Shown one piece after another: positions 15,260 to 24,913 of a stretch of 39,808 nucleotides of DNA; position 1 is the first letter of the stretch, and every line of letters starts with the position of its first letter. This DNA comes from Hassallia byssoidea VB512170 (lineage in GTDB: Bacteria; Cyanobacteriota; Cyanobacteriia; Cyanobacteriales; Nostocaceae). Location of the stretch: positions 1 through 39,808 of the forward strand of contig NZ_JTCM02000022.1 of the NCBI RefSeq assembly GCF_000817785.2, written 5' to 3'. The notes under the pieces were generated by a model, which saw nothing but the letters and a program-made list of their open reading frames with translations, was not told where the DNA came from and did not search any database. The translations under genes were made by a program, and so were the position numbers.

Positions 15260-18139
15260 CTAACCTACCTTACTTGCTGGATACTGTTGCAAAACTTGCT
15301 GCAAATATTGCCCAGTATAAGACTTCGGATTCTTCGCTACTTCCTCTGGTGTCCCCGCTGCAATAATTTCTCCTCCTTTATCACCACCTTCGGGACCCAA
15401 ATCTATCAACCAGTCAGAACAACGAATCACATCTAAATTGTGTTCAATCACTAAAATTGAATTTCCTTTATCCACCAAACGTTGCAACACATCTAACAAT
15501 TTGTGGACATCGTAAAAAGATAAACCTGTAGTCGGTTCATCGATTAAATAAAGCGTCTTTCCTGTAGCGCGACGTGATAATTCAGTGGCTAATTTCACCC
15601 GTTGCGCTTCTCCACCAGATAAAGTTGTCGCAGGTTGTCCCAATTGAATGTAACCCAGTCCGACATCAACCAAAGTTTGCAAGCGCGTAAAAGCTTTGGG
15701 AATATTTTGGAAAAAGTCTAAACTTTCCTCAACTGTCATATTGAGAACATCAGAAATAGACTTATCTTTGTACTTTACTTGCAAAGTTTCCCGATTATAT
15801 CTTGCACCTTTACAAACTTCGCATTGCACATAAACATCTGGCAAAAAGTTCATTTCAATGACGTTCACACCCTGTCCGCTACAAGCTTCACAACGTCCAC
15901 CTTTAACGTTGAAAGAAAATTGTCCGGGTTTGTAACCTCTCGCTTTAGCTTCTACTGTTTGCGAAAATACTTCGCGAATAACATCAAAAACCCCTGTGTA
16001 AGTTGCAGGGTTAGAACGCGGTGTGCGTCCAATTGGTGATTGGTCAATTACAATTGCTTTATCAACAGCATTTAATCCCTTAATTCCTTGTAAGTGTTTG
16101 GGTAAAGGAACTTTCTTTGTAAGTTGATGTTGCAATGCTGGATAAAGTAATTCATTAATTAAAGTAGATTTTCCCGAACCAGAAACACCAGTAACAGCGA
16201 CAAGTTTACCTAAAGGAATTTCTACATCGATATTTTTTAAGTTGTTGCGATGGGCATTTTCAATTATCAAACTTCGCCCATTTCCTTCGCGTCTTTCTCC
16301 TGGAGTTTGAATTACTCGCCGTCCCGATAAATATGCACCCGTTAAGGATTTTTCTGCTGTTAATAACGTTTGTAAATCACCTTGAGCAATTATATATCCG
16401 CCATGAATTCCTGCACCGGGACCAATATCAACAATGTGGTTAGCTGCACGAATTGTTTCTTCATCATGCTCAACTACAATTAACGTATTACCCAAATCGC
16501 GTAATTTAGTTAAAGTTCGCAGCAAGCGTCCGTTATCTCTTTGATGCAAACCGATACTTGGTTCATCTAAAACGTAGAGAACTCCTGTTAAGCCAGAACC
16601 AATTTGAGTTGCTAAACGAATTCGTTGCGCTTCTCCACCGGAAAGTGTCATTGCTGGACGGTCAAGGGTGAGATAATCTAATCCGACATCAAGCAAAAAT
16701 TGCAATCTTGATTTAATTTCTCGCAGTACTAAATCAGCGATTTGCAACTGGCGATCGCTCAATTTTAATTCATCAACTTTCTGGCGACAATCGCGAATCG
16801 ATACACCACTTAAATCTAACATGCGATACTGTCCCAACCGCACTGCTAAAGCTTCCGGTTTTAACCTTTTCCCCCCGCAAACTTCGCACGGCTGATCTAC
16901 TAAATACTGCTCTAATTTCTGCTTAATTAATTCCGAACCACCTTCATACTGTCGCTGTAAAATCGGAATTGCCCCTTTGTAACTGTGCTTATTTTGTTCT
17001 GCGGTTTCTTCTCCAAACAAAATAACTTGACGCTGTTCATGTGTTAACTTATACCAGTTATTTTGCAGTTCAAAATCATAAGCTTGCCCAACTTTATATA
17101 ATAACTCCAAATAATAGGAATTATCCTTCTCTGACCAAGGTGCGATCGCTGCATATACAGGTGCTTCTGGATCGGGTACTACCAAATCAGGGGAAAATCT
17201 TTTTAAACTTCCTAATCCATGACAGTGAGGACAAGCACCATAAGGTGAGTTAAACGAAAACAATCGCGGTGATAATTCCTCCATTACTGCCCCATGTTCC
17301 GGACAAGCAAAATTTTCCGAAAATACTAGTTCTTGTTCGCTTGCTTGTTCGCTGTCAGAAGATGGAGTAACGATTATGTTAGCAATACCACTTGATTGTT
17401 TTAAGCACGTAGAAAGAGAATCTACCAAACGCTCTTGTATACCGTCTTTTTTCACAAGGCGGTCAATCACCACTTCAATGGTGTGGGTAAAATTCTTATC
17501 TAAGTCAATCGAATCAGATAGTTCTCGCACTTCCCCATCAACGCGGATGCGGACAAAACCTTGAGAGGCAAGACTTGATAATAGCTTTTTATGCGTGCCT
17601 TTTTTACCCCGGACAACCGGCGCGAGGATTTGGAAGCGTGTACGGTCTGGAAGATCCATAATGCGATCAACCATCTCGTCGATAGTTTGCGGTGCAATAC
17701 AGCGATCGCATATCGGACAATGCGGTTCACCAGCACGTCCAAACAATAAACGCAAGTAATCGTAAATTTCTGTTACAGTTCCAACCGTGGAGCGCGGGTT
17801 ATGAGAAGTTGATTTTTGGTCGATGGAAATCGCCGGACTCAAACCTTCAATTGCTTCGACATCCGGTTTATCTAATTGTCCCAAAAATTGCCGTGCGTAA
17901 GCGCTGAGAGATTCGACGTAGCGGCGCTGTCCTTCGGCGAAAATGGTATCAAATGCCAAGGAAGATTTACCAGAACCAGAAACCCCGGTAAAGACAATCA
18001 GGCGATCGCGTGGCAATTCTAAATCAATATTTTTCAGATTATGCTGCCTCGCACCCCGAATCCGAATCGTATTCTGGCTGTTGGGGTTGGGGTGAGGAAG
18101 ATGACCATTTAGTGATGATGCAAGCATTTGGTCTGACAT
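15260..18139 (-). CDS. uvrA: excinuclease ABC subunit UvrA
   Basis: A 959-residue DNA-damage recognition ATPase of nucleotide excision repair, of normal length. It has two ABC modules: the first Walker A is GVSGSGKSS (52-60), with [18 protein letters not shown] and [14 protein letters not shown]; the second has [33 protein letters not shown] and [14 protein letters not shown]. Zinc-binding Cys pairs appear in [20 protein letters not shown] and [10 protein letters not shown]. The first zinc module reads CPEHG in place of the usual CPxCG, with CPHCHG retained. The first 25 residues are a variable extension. It works with UvrB, then UvrC; neither is in the window. It is convergent with the DUF262-HNH gene, with 55 bases between the stops. 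Confidence 0.98.
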   Translation of the reverse strand: MSDQMLASSLNGHLPHPNPNSQNTIRIRGARQHNLKNIDLELPRDRLIVFTGVSGSGKSSLAFDTIFAEGQRRYVESLSAYARQFLGQLDKPDVEAIEGLSPAISIDQKSTSHNPRSTVGTVTEIYDYLRLLFGRAGEPHCPICDRCIAPQTIDEMVDRIMDLPDRTRFQILAPVVRGKKGTHKKLLSSLASQGFVRIRVDGEVRELSDSIDLDKNFTHTIEVVIDRLVKKDGIQERLVDSLSTCLKQSSGIANIIVTPSSDSEQASEQELVFSENFACPEHGAVMEELSPRLFSFNSPYGACPHCHGLGSLKRFSPDLVVPDPEAPVYAAIAPWSEKDNSYYLELLYKVGQAYDFELQNNWYKLTHEQRQVILFGEETAEQNKHSYKGAIPILQRQYEGGSELIKQKLEQYLVDQPCEVCGGKRLKPEALAVRLGQYRMLDLSGVSIRDCRQKVDELKLSDRQLQIADLVLREIKSRLQFLLDVGLDYLTLDRPAMTLSGGEAQRIRLATQIGSGLTGVLYVLDEPSIGLHQRDNGRLLRTLTKLRDLGNTLIVVEHDEETIRAANHIVDIGPGAGIHGGYIIAQGDLQTLLTAEKSLTGAYLSGRRVIQTPGERREGNGRSLIIENAHRNNLKNIDVEIPLGKLVAVTGVSGSGKSTLINELLYPALQHQLTKKVPLPKHLQGIKGLNAVDKAIVIDQSPIGRTPRSNPATYTGVFDVIREVFSQTVEAKARGYKPGQFSFNVKGGRCEACSGQGVNVIEMNFLPDVYVQCEVCKGARYNRETLQVKYKDKSISDVLNMTVEESLDFFQNIPKAFTRLQTLVDVGLGYIQLGQPATTLSGGEAQRVKLATELSRRATGKTLYLIDEPTTGLSFYDVHKLLDVLQRLVDKGNSILVIEHNLDVIRCSDWLIDLGPEGGDKGGEIIAAGTPEEVAKNPKSYTGQYLQQVLQQYPASKVG

Positions 18140-18348
18140 ATCGGCAGGCTGAATAAATAGAGGCAGCGCGTTAAGTCCTTAATAATACTACCTTTACTAC
18201 TGTCTTAGTAGAACAGTCGTACTGCTGTCTTATTGGTTATCATGTCTCTTGATAAGCGGATTCATGGCGATCGCTATCTAGTTATAATAAGTTGCAATGC
18301 CAGATTGTTACCCGCCGACATTAAAACAATCGCAAAAAGTAGTTTATT

Positions 18349-19098
18349 ATGCAAGCGTTTGCAGCCACTCATGAAATTACTTGGGAAAAGCTACCAGATG
18401 ATTTTGTTTTAGACGACGAGCCAGTGGACAATATTAATCAGCCACTTCTAGCTGCCGCTTTAACAGAAAGCTTGGAACTTGCCGGAAAACTGCCCACAAA
18501 TGCCTTAACCACAAGTAACTACGGCATTTGTGCCACCTTGAATAATAAAATAGTTGTCAAAGCACCGGATTGGGGCTACGTGCCATCGATTCGAGTGTCG
18601 CGAGAAGAAGTTAAGCGTAGCTATACTCCACAACTTCAAGGCGATATTCCCGCGATTGTAATGGAATTTCTCTCGGATACCGAAGGTGGAGAATATTCTA
18701 GCAAACCAACTTATCCGCCTGGTAAATGGTTTTATTACGAGCAAGTTTTAAAAGTTCCTAACTATACGATTTTTGAGCCAGAAGCAGGAACGTTAGAAGT
18801 TTATCAGCTAGATAATTCCGGGCATTATCAATTGCAACCACCAAATGAGAATAATCGTTACTGGATTGCTGAAATAAATTTGTTTTTGGGCATCTGGCAA
18901 GGAAGCCGAGAAAACCGTACAGGCTATTGGTTGCGTTGGTGGGATGAAGACGGAGAATTATTACTGTGGGGTTTGGAGTTAGCAGTGAAAGAACGGCAAG
19001 AGAAAGACGCAGCTCAACAACAAGCAGAACAAGAACGCCAGCGTGCAGAAAGATTGGCAGAACAATTAAGAGCGCTGGGAGTAGAACCGGAAATTTAA
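18349..19098 (+). CDS. Uma2/DUF820 family protein with C-terminal coiled coil
   Basis: A 249-residue member of the Uma2 (DUF820) family, PD-(D/E)xK nuclease-fold proteins greatly expanded in cyanobacteria. Visible core elements are VVKAPDWGYVPSI (Asp), AIVMEFLSDTEGG (Glu in the beta strand) and the family's YYEQVLKVPNYTIFEP. A Gln/Glu/Arg-rich coiled coil (about 208-243, KERQEKDAAQQQAEQERQRA) ends the protein. The biochemical activity of cyanobacterial Uma2 proteins is not established and they are often near mobile DNA. It stands alone between uvrA (divergent) and the tRNA gene. The ATG at 18349 is the first in frame. Confidence 0.85.
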   Translation: MQAFAATHEITWEKLPDDFVLDDEPVDNINQPLLAAALTESLELAGKLPTNALTTSNYGICATLNNKIVVKAPDWGYVPSIRVSREEVKRSYTPQLQGDIPAIVMEFLSDTEGGEYSSKPTYPPGKWFYYEQVLKVPNYTIFEPEAGTLEVYQLDNSGHYQLQPPNENNRYWIAEINLFLGIWQGSRENRTGYWLRWWDEDGELLLWGLELAVKERQEKDAAQQQAEQERQRAERLAEQLRALGVEPEI

Positions 19099-19112
19099 GA
19101 TAGGAAAAAACA

Positions 19113-19141
19113 GTAGAGACGTTCCGGCGGAACGTCTCTAC
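19113..19141. repeat. 29-bp dispersed palindrome, copy 3
   Basis: GTAGAGACGTTCC - GGC - GGAACGTCTCTAC with perfect 13-bp arms, 14 bases after the Uma2 stop and just before the tRNA 3' end. Confidence 0.9.
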
Positions 19142-19156
19142 TATGATGTTTTTCAA

Positions 19157-19230
19157 TGGCTCAGGTGTGACTCGAACACACGACCTCAGGCTTATGAGTC
19201 CCACGCTCTAACCAACTGAGCTACTGAGCC
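19157..19230 (-). tRNA. trnM: tRNA-Met (CAU)
   Basis: The minus strand folds as a 74-base cloverleaf: acceptor GGCTCAG/CTGAGCC, D arm GCTC-AGTTGGTTA-GAGC, anticodon loop CTCATAA (CAU), five-base variable loop, T arm GTGTG-TTCGAGT-CACAC and discriminator A; CCA is not encoded. Acceptor and T stems are perfect. The anticodon stem TGGGA/GCCTG is weak, with two G-U pairs and an A-G opposition next to the loop. The start GG and paired acceptor favour elongator Met; a CAU tRNA-Ile2 read after lysidine modification cannot be fully excluded. Confidence 0.93.
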
Positions 19231-19450
19231 ATATTTTCTCAATGCCTTTCTAAATATAGCAGAAAAATTTTGTCATGGCTAGCATTTAACTCAAATATTT
19301 TTGCAAAATCAAGGCAAAGAGAAATTTTAGGTAATTAGAGATGAGGGAGTAGGAAATAAAATGTTCACCACTCCCGGCTCATTACTCTCTAGTAGCGGTA
19401 ATGAAAAGCGTTCATAGATTTACCTTCTTAACCAAAAAGACAGCCAGGAA

Positions 19451-21712
19451 CTACACGCGAGGGGGTAACAAGGCTATTGGATTAACAGCACCCCTGCCTG
19501 ATGGATGAATTTCAAAGTGGCTGTGTGGACCAGTACTAAAGCCTGTGCTGCCCATTAAAGCAATTGTGTCACCTTGGTGGACTTGTTGACCTGCCTGCAC
19601 CAGAATTTTGCTGTTGTGACCGTAGCGAGTCATGCTGCCATCGTTATGGCGGATATCGACAACATTGCCGTAGCCACCCCTATTCCAGCCAGCTTTTTCA
19701 ATTACACCGTCAGCCGATGCGTATATTGGTGTGCCTGTACCATTAGCAACGTCAATACCTTTGTGCGGACGTCCCCAACGCTGCCCAAAGCCAGAGGTTA
19801 AGACACCCTTGGCGGGCCAAATATAAGCAGTGGTCATTGTAGACGGAGCGGGCATGGTCGGGTCAATCGCTCTGGGTAAGTATCTATCGACTGCTGCTGT
19901 TAAAGGCGGTAAATCTGGAGAAACTGTTCTTCCCCGCATTGCTCCAAGAGATGCAGAAGCATCAACACCAACAGGAGGTGTAGCAATTCTCACACTTGGT
20001 CTGTTGCCGCTAGGATTCGACTGACGTGATGTTTGATTAATAAAAAAGAAGTCTGGATTAACTGAGTCGTTGTTCGAGCCAGTCGCACGGAATTGAGGCT
20101 GAGGTTGAGCTATATAGTTAGGTGCCATCGGTCTAGGAACGGGGATGGGCACCGCAACATTATTCACTCTAGTAACCGGATTTGACACCGGGAAATTATC
20201 TGGTCGAGAAACAGGAATCTGTACCGCAGCTTCGTTGCTTGGGGATTCTGTAGGTACGATTACGTTACCAGTTTCTTGAGCGCGGTATTTCGTCCGCAAT
20301 CTCTCAATTTCGTCTTGTAAGCTACGCAGGCGCGGATTATTATTTTTTGCCCGTGTTACCTCTGGCGGTTTTTTCGCCAGTTGCACCTGATTCAACTTTT
20401 GTGGGATTGGGCTGTCACCACCGATGCCGTAAGCGGGGGCTGTGGTGAGGTCTGTTGTGGGCTTAATCGCAGTTGCTTGAATCTGGTTGTCAGAAATTAC
20501 TGCTGTCGGGATGGTAACACTGCTGTTGTTAGCCGCGACTGATGGCTGTGAAGGCTCAGAAGGAGTTAAGCCAGCATTAAGCGGGAATGATGGCGTAACA
20601 ATCTCAGGGGCACTGCCAGACTGCACGGGAGTAACTGGTGCGATTGGCTTGATGGCAGTACTGGGGTTTTCGGCAACCGGAACTGTGAGTTTTTGATTGA
20701 TTCGCAGTTCGTTGGGATTGTTGAGATTATTATTCTTGATTATTTCTGAGACTGAAGTACCGCGATCGCTTGCTCTTGCTCCTAATGTATCTCCAGGCTT
20801 AACTTCGTAAGCTGTTGGAGATGGCGTCAGGCGTGGGTTTGTCGCACCTGTAGGCGCATTTCCTACCTTTGCCTGCTTTAACCTCGATACGAGGCTTGCA
20901 ACGCTATCACCGGTTGCATTTTTCGATGGCTGTAGTGCAGTGTTATTTGCGTTCAACTGTGGTGTTTTTTCCACCGCAATCGTTGGTGCTACCGAGTTTG
21001 TTGCTTGTGATAATTTGGTCTCCTCAGACCGCAACTGGGCCAGACTTCTTCTTAAACGGTTCGATTTTTCTTGTAAGCGATTGATTGCAAAGTCTTGCTG
21101 TGCCCTCAGTTGAGAATTAACTGACGAGCTGTTAGCAATCGATGCCGAAACTACTGTTTGTGGTTGGGCATTCAACTTTGATATGCTTTGAGCGCCAGCA
21201 ATTCCATTGCGATCGCTTTGCTTGTCAGCATAACTCTTGGGTATGCTTTCTTTCTGTGCGACTTGTGGCTGAAAATTGACCGGCTGTTGAATTGTGGTAG
21301 TTGTTCTCGCTACCACAGGTGCAGCAAGTTCCAATTTAGCTTGAAGCCCAGGCACTTGTGAAATTGCTGTTGGTTGCACGATCCGAGGACTTTCCGGCAC
21401 GCTTACTGATGAAACGGCTTGATATTCCAGTTTTGGCGTGGGTGCAAATTTCACCTCGGTGTTAGGAGCAGCAGAAATCGTTGAGGCTGTGTTTTGATTG
21501 CCTACAGGAGCTGCTGCTTGGGCTTGGTCGCCTTGCCGAGTCACCAGGAGGCTGGTAGCTCCCATTGAAATTGCCAAACCAATCATGGCGGCTTTTGTCC
21601 GTACTTGACGATTAACGTATGGATTAACCACGTTTAGCTGTTCCACTGGGGCATCATCACTGGGGGGATTTTCAAGCACAGCCTTCACTTTCTCCTTTAA
21701 TGCTCGTTTCAA
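19451..21712 (-). CDS. LysM and M23-peptidase peptidoglycan endopeptidase
   Basis: A 753-residue envelope protein. A basic N-terminus is followed by a signal-anchor helix (about 41-57, AAMIGLAISMGATSLLV), a Pro/Gln/Thr-rich periplasmic region with a coiled coil (about 201-236), a LysM domain (301-346, YEVKPGDTLGARASDRGTSV) that binds peptidoglycan, a second low-complexity linker and a C-terminal M23 LytM domain (629-753). Zinc ligands are seen in PHKGID (His650, Asp654) and GPHSHFE (His732), with His730 as the other catalytic His. It should cut peptide cross-links of the wall, or activate amidases as NlpD/EnvC-type proteins do; all active residues are present, favouring a real peptidase. The start is a TTG (21712-21710), supported by a perfect AGGAGG six bases upstream and the absence of any ATG before codon 43. 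Confidence 0.92.
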   Translation of the reverse strand: MKRALKEKVKAVLENPPSDDAPVEQLNVVNPYVNRQVRTKAAMIGLAISMGATSLLVTRQGDQAQAAAPVGNQNTASTISAAPNTEVKFAPTPKLEYQAVSSVSVPESPRIVQPTAISQVPGLQAKLELAAPVVARTTTTIQQPVNFQPQVAQKESIPKSYADKQSDRNGIAGAQSISKLNAQPQTVVSASIANSSSVNSQLRAQQDFAINRLQEKSNRLRRSLAQLRSEETKLSQATNSVAPTIAVEKTPQLNANNTALQPSKNATGDSVASLVSRLKQAKVGNAPTGATNPRLTPSPTAYEVKPGDTLGARASDRGTSVSEIIKNNNLNNPNELRINQKLTVPVAENPSTAIKPIAPVTPVQSGSAPEIVTPSFPLNAGLTPSEPSQPSVAANNSSVTIPTAVISDNQIQATAIKPTTDLTTAPAYGIGGDSPIPQKLNQVQLAKKPPEVTRAKNNNPRLRSLQDEIERLRTKYRAQETGNVIVPTESPSNEAAVQIPVSRPDNFPVSNPVTRVNNVAVPIPVPRPMAPNYIAQPQPQFRATGSNNDSVNPDFFFINQTSRQSNPSGNRPSVRIATPPVGVDASASLGAMRGRTVSPDLPPLTAAVDRYLPRAIDPTMPAPSTMTTAYIWPAKGVLTSGFGQRWGRPHKGIDVANGTGTPIYASADGVIEKAGWNRGGYGNVVDIRHNDGSMTRYGHNSKILVQAGQQVHQGDTIALMGSTGFSTGPHSHFEIHPSGRGAVNPIALLPPRV

Positions 21713-21714
21713 AG

Positions 21715-21724
21715 ACGACCTCCT
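21715..21724 (-). promoter_or_regulatory. strong ribosome site deciding a TTG start
   Basis: The minus strand reads AGGAGG-TCGTCT-TTG, the full anti-Shine-Dalgarno complement six bases ahead of the TTG start of the LysM/M23 gene. Confidence 0.8.
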
Positions 21725-21774
21725 ATGATCTACTAGCGCTTAACTGACCTCGATCTTTAATTCGGATACTAGTC

Positions 21775-21814
21775 AATGATCTAGATCACATTGAATCACA
21801 GATCAAGATCACAC
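21775..21814. promoter_or_regulatory. candidate CRP-family binding sites
   Basis: On the minus strand TGTGATCTAGATCATT (21790-21775) fits TGTGA-N6-TCACA at 8 of 10 fixed positions and is centred about 70 bases before the endopeptidase start. A second TGTGATCTTGATCTGT (21814-21799) lies beside it in the same orientation. Cyanobacterial SyCRP1-type regulators use TGTGATCT-like half sites. No binding evidence. Confidence 0.4.
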
Positions 21815-22500
21815 TCACCAGAGATACTTACGCAAGATTATCTTGCTTCTCTGATTTCGACAAGTTCATTACGCGAAGCAGCAAAATTTCAAGTTGCTGT
21901 GCTTACTTGTCCGTTCGACTCCTCTACACCTGGGAATATATGCTTTTAGATCGTTGAATGAGTGTCTATCTTGCTTAAAATCGCGCTTTATCATAAGTAA
22001 AAATTCGCGCTCGTTCGCCAGATTATGAGCTCAGACTTCAAACAAAAGCGATGCCCCCTACTGTAGATATCTTCTAGATTTCTGCACCCAATCCGCCTTC
22101 CCAACACGAGACTTTACGTTGATTCTTCCCTAAAATACAACCGTATAAACTCGCACGCCGTTTTTTGCTGTTCAAATATCACTTTTTTAGCAAAAATAGC
22201 TCAAATGCATTAGAAGACAAGCCTCCACCGCTTTTGTTCCCAAAAGCATATAACTTCAAGTTCATGAAAAACTATCATTCAGGTCGGACACCCACTCCAA
22301 CTTTATATACAAATTTCTTATATAAGCCTACCCAAATTCGTAAGTATTTTTCACTATAATTTGTTCACAAATCTTTTAAAAGTATACTACTTAACATTGT
22401 TGTTTAAGAAAAACAAGAATTTTTCCTTAAAAAAATGATTTTCTTGGCAATCTATATAAGTTAGGACTTACGCAAAAATAATTGTGCAGGCACATTATAC

Positions 22501-22530
22501 AGTAGCGGTAATTCATGAATTACCGCTACT
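22501..22530. repeat. 30-bp perfect palindrome
   Basis: AGTAGCGGTAATTCA followed directly by its exact inverse TGAATTACCGCTACT. The start of the same unit (GTAGCGGTAAT) recurs once near 19393, so it is probably another dispersed palindrome family. Confidence 0.75.
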
Positions 22531-22566
22531 TAAGTGTATCTCAAATAAGACTTATGATACTAATTT

Positions 22567-22600
22567 AAGTATGTTCGCGGCAACCTAGGTAAACATACTT
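22567..22600 (-). terminator. possible trmL terminator
   Basis: AAGTATGTT and AACATACTT form a 9-bp stem with a 16-base loop about 20 bases beyond the trmL stop. There is no clear U-run, so the call is weak. Confidence 0.3.
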
Positions 22601-22619
22601 TATCCTTTTTTGGTCGCGC

Positions 22620-23081
22620 TTACTGTAAATAGCCTAACTGACGACGGGCTTCAAACAGACTCACGGCAACACTTACTGAAAGATTCAAGCTGCGAACATT
22701 CTTCTCGAACATAGGAATATGCAGAGTAGCATCGCAAGTAGACAAAACTGTTGACGGTAAGCCAGTAGTTTCACTGCCAAATAACAGCCAGTCCGAAGCT
22801 TGAAACTGAAAGTTTGCATAATTAAAACTACCATAAACGCTAAAGCCCAAGCATCTACCACCACGCTGCTGATGTACAACCTCAAACGCTTCTAGAGATT
22901 CGTGACAGTGTAGCTTTACATAGGGCCAGTAATCTAAACCTGCCCTTTTTAAATAGCGATCGCTAATTTCAAAGCCCAATGGTCCTACCAAATGTAATTC
23001 AGTACCCGTAGCTGCACAAGTACGGGCTATATTACCTGTGTTCGGAGGAATTTGCGGATTAACTAAAACTACCTGAGGCAT
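22620..23081 (-). CDS. trmL: tRNA (cytidine/uridine-34 2'-O)-methyltransferase TrmL
   Basis: A 153-residue SPOUT methyltransferase of exactly the usual TrmL length. It begins PQVVLVNPQIPPNTGNIART, has LVGPLGFEISDRYLKRAGLDY, the SAM-binding knot motif FGSETTGLP and the closing IPMFEKNVRSLNLSVSVAV. The enzyme adds a 2'-O-methyl group to the wobble base of certain tRNA-Leu species using S-adenosylmethionine. ATG 23081 is chosen since homology starts there; the frame extends 14 codons upstream. It is a solitary gene. A plus-strand terminator with no obvious gene sits on its upstream side. Confidence 0.95.
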   Translation of the reverse strand: MPQVVLVNPQIPPNTGNIARTCAATGTELHLVGPLGFEISDRYLKRAGLDYWPYVKLHCHESLEAFEVVHQQRGGRCLGFSVYGSFNYANFQFQASDWLLFGSETTGLPSTVLSTCDATLHIPMFEKNVRSLNLSVSVAVSLFEARRQLGYLQ

Positions 23082-23219
23082 TTGCGAGCGGATAAATGTA
23101 TACAAACAAACTATGTATTCCAACTGCCATTTCTACGTATATATCCTCTTTATATATAACTTTTATTAATATTTCTCCAGGAATACCAATGATTAGATAT
23201 TTAAAACAAAATAATAATC

Positions 23220-23249
23220 CTCCCAGAGGAATATCTGGGAGTTTTTTTT
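23220..23249 (+). terminator. orphan Rho-independent terminator on the plus strand
   Basis: CTCCCAG-AGGAATAT-CTGGGAG is a perfect 7-bp stem followed at once by eight T residues on the plus strand. Both flanking genes are on the minus strand, so this terminator belongs to an unannotated plus-strand transcript beginning somewhere in 23082-23200, possibly a small RNA divergent from trmL. Confidence 0.75.
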
Positions 23250-23344
23250 GCTTTTATGAAGAAATATTAAATTTTATGTAAAGAAGCTGATTTTTTTTCT
23301 TTTCAGAGCAATTAATCACTTACTTCCACACAGAAGGTGCAGTC

Positions 23345-24484
23345 TTAAGTCACTAAAGAGGAACACAATTTGTTTTCTAGTTCAATTTCTCGTTCTCGCG
23401 TGGCACGAATAGCCTGGGTCATGACGCAAGTCGTATCAAAACCTACAGAATGCAGTTGCAGCCACTGTTGAGCCTCATTGCCTTCGCGGAGTATTTTTTG
23501 TAAGGGCGAAAGGAAACAGCCAAAGCCATGACGTTTGGCGATCGCCGAAACTTCATTACTTAATTCGGCAATCCAATCTCTGGCTAGAATGCTTCTGCCA
23601 TCAAGCCAATGTATTAGTTGAGCATCGAGGCTAAGAGACGCTGCTGCTGCTTCGTTGCTTGCTGTGAGGGTTATTAATTCTTCAGGTGAGAAGTTGCTTT
23701 GGGTAAGCGGATCGAGATGCGGATTTTCTATTATCTGTAATAAACGCGCTTCTAGCAAGGCGGTAATTGCTAGTAAAGCGATCGGATCTGTTACTAAGTC
23801 GCAAATTCGCAGTTCTAAGCGATTTAAATCGTAAGGACGGCGATCGCCATTTGGTCGTACCGATACCCACAAATGACGAACATTTTGCATTGTACCTTTC
23901 TCTAATTGATTTTCCACCCATTCGATATGATGAGCGTGGCTGGCAAATAACGGCACTTTTTCAGGTGTTTGCGGGAATAAGCCCCAACGGGTGGAGTGAT
24001 ACCCGGTTGCTTTGCCATCGATAAAGGGAGACGAGGCACTTAAAGCTAAATACAAAGGCGCTTCTAAGCGGATAATTCGACATGCCCGCATTAATAATTC
24101 CGGGTCGCTGATGCCGACATTGATGTGAACGCTAGCGGTGACGACTTTGGTCCCGTAGGTTTGCTCAATGTAATCGTGGTATGGATTGTTGGGGTCAGAA
24201 CGATAAAAGCGATCGCTACCACTTAAAGATAAAGTACTTCCGGGAATCAGCGTGTAATTGCCCAATTGTTTGAGGTAATTACGCAGCTGCTGCCTCGGAC
24301 GCAACAAAGCGCACAATAGCTGCTCATAATTGTCAGATGGTGCGGTTATATATTCCACATTCCGGCTATCTGGCTCCCGCACAAATCCATCTAAAGATGC
24401 CACAATTTTGTCGGAGAGTCCGACAATTTCTCCTTGAGGCGTGCCTGTGTACATCTCAATCTCAAAGCCTTTTGATAGCACCAC
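23345..24484 (-). CDS. gshA: glutamate-cysteine ligase, cyanobacterial type
   Basis: A 379-residue carboxylate-amine ligase (GCS2 family) of cyanobacterial GshA length. Motifs: KGFEIEMYTG and EYITAPSDNYEQLL at the N-terminus, LIPGSTLSLSGSDRFYRSDP, ASVHINVGISDPELLMRACR, LSASSPFIDGKATGYHSTRW, and RLELRICDLVTDP. It makes gamma-glutamylcysteine from glutamate, cysteine and ATP, the first step of glutathione synthesis. GshB is not in view. The start is a GTG (24484) with GAGGAG seven bases upstream. The orphan plus-strand terminator lies about 95 bases past its stop. Confidence 0.92.
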   Translation of the reverse strand: MVLSKGFEIEMYTGTPQGEIVGLSDKIVASLDGFVREPDSRNVEYITAPSDNYEQLLCALLRPRQQLRNYLKQLGNYTLIPGSTLSLSGSDRFYRSDPNNPYHDYIEQTYGTKVVTASVHINVGISDPELLMRACRIIRLEAPLYLALSASSPFIDGKATGYHSTRWGLFPQTPEKVPLFASHAHHIEWVENQLEKGTMQNVRHLWVSVRPNGDRRPYDLNRLELRICDLVTDPIALLAITALLEARLLQIIENPHLDPLTQSNFSPEELITLTASNEAAAASLSLDAQLIHWLDGRSILARDWIAELSNEVSAIAKRHGFGCFLSPLQKILREGNEAQQWLQLHSVGFDTTCVMTQAIRATREREIELENKLCSSLVT

Positions 24485-24913
24485 TTTACTTCTCCTCGCC
24501 TCTTATAGCTTATAAATTGTATCTAATAATACGATTTTTTACTCAGACGTGATAGTTAATTAACTATTAAGAATCTTCTAAAAATAAATCAAAAACATCT
24601 AGGGATCGGTAGACATGTAAATGTTTATATCTCCTCCTTTTGTTAGAGGCGATACTGCTGATAAATCTGACTCTTCGAGTGATGCACTCTTCGAGTGACG
24701 CTACACAAGCGACTTCATATCATCAGCGTACCCGCCACCGATAACGCAGGCGACGGGATAACCAGCTGCTACACAAGTAAGGAAAAATCGGCATTTCCCG
24801 GCGGAAAATGCCACTATCAGTTAAAGCTAATTTTCCCAAGCCGCCTACATGAGGGTCAACACTAGTATCGTACAGAGGCGAATACTTTCCCTAACTTATG
24901 TGCTTGTTAGTGA
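24485..24913. other. 429-bp gap holding a decayed gene fragment
   Basis: The upstream region of gshA (minus strand) occupies the low-coordinate side. From 24650 to 24872 lies a recognisable but broken copy of the 3' end of the deacetylase-like gene found at 26599. Nothing else is supported. Confidence 0.7.
24650..24872 (-). pseudogene. fragment of histone-deacetylase-like gene (3' end copy)
   Basis: Reading the minus strand gives YDTSVDPHVGGLGKLALTDS, then after a frameshift CVAAGYPVACVIGGGYADDM and KSLV followed by a stop where the intact gene has Trp. This parallels YDAGVDPHVGDRLGKLALTD ... and MKSLVWRH of the intact gene, and the DNA stays alignable to about its stop (CGATACTGCTG). It is a truncated, frameshifted duplicate limited to roughly the last 75 codons. 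The tyrosinase gene lies between it and the intact parent. Confidence 0.88.

Larger units (their letters stand above)
21713..22619. other. 907-bp intergenic region
   Basis: No gene is supported; a 64-codon open frame at 22165-22359 has no ribosome site. The region holds the AGGAGG site and CRP-like boxes of the endopeptidase gene, AT-rich DNA, and near the trmL end a 30-bp palindrome and a 9-bp inverted repeat. Confidence 0.6.

Noticed and set aside
17200-17310. UvrA first zinc module reads CPEHG instead of CPxCG
   Set aside because: All other motifs are intact and the length is normal; the change is probably a lineage variant and not a sign of inactivation.
18180-18240. CTACTGTCTTAGTAG-like short inverted repeats upstream of uvrA as an SOS (LexA) box
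   Set aside because: The spacing and half sites do not fit a LexA motif I can defend.
22165-22359. 64-codon open frame upstream of the endopeptidase gene
   Set aside because: Low-complexity Phe/Asn/Lys composition of AT-rich DNA and no start context.
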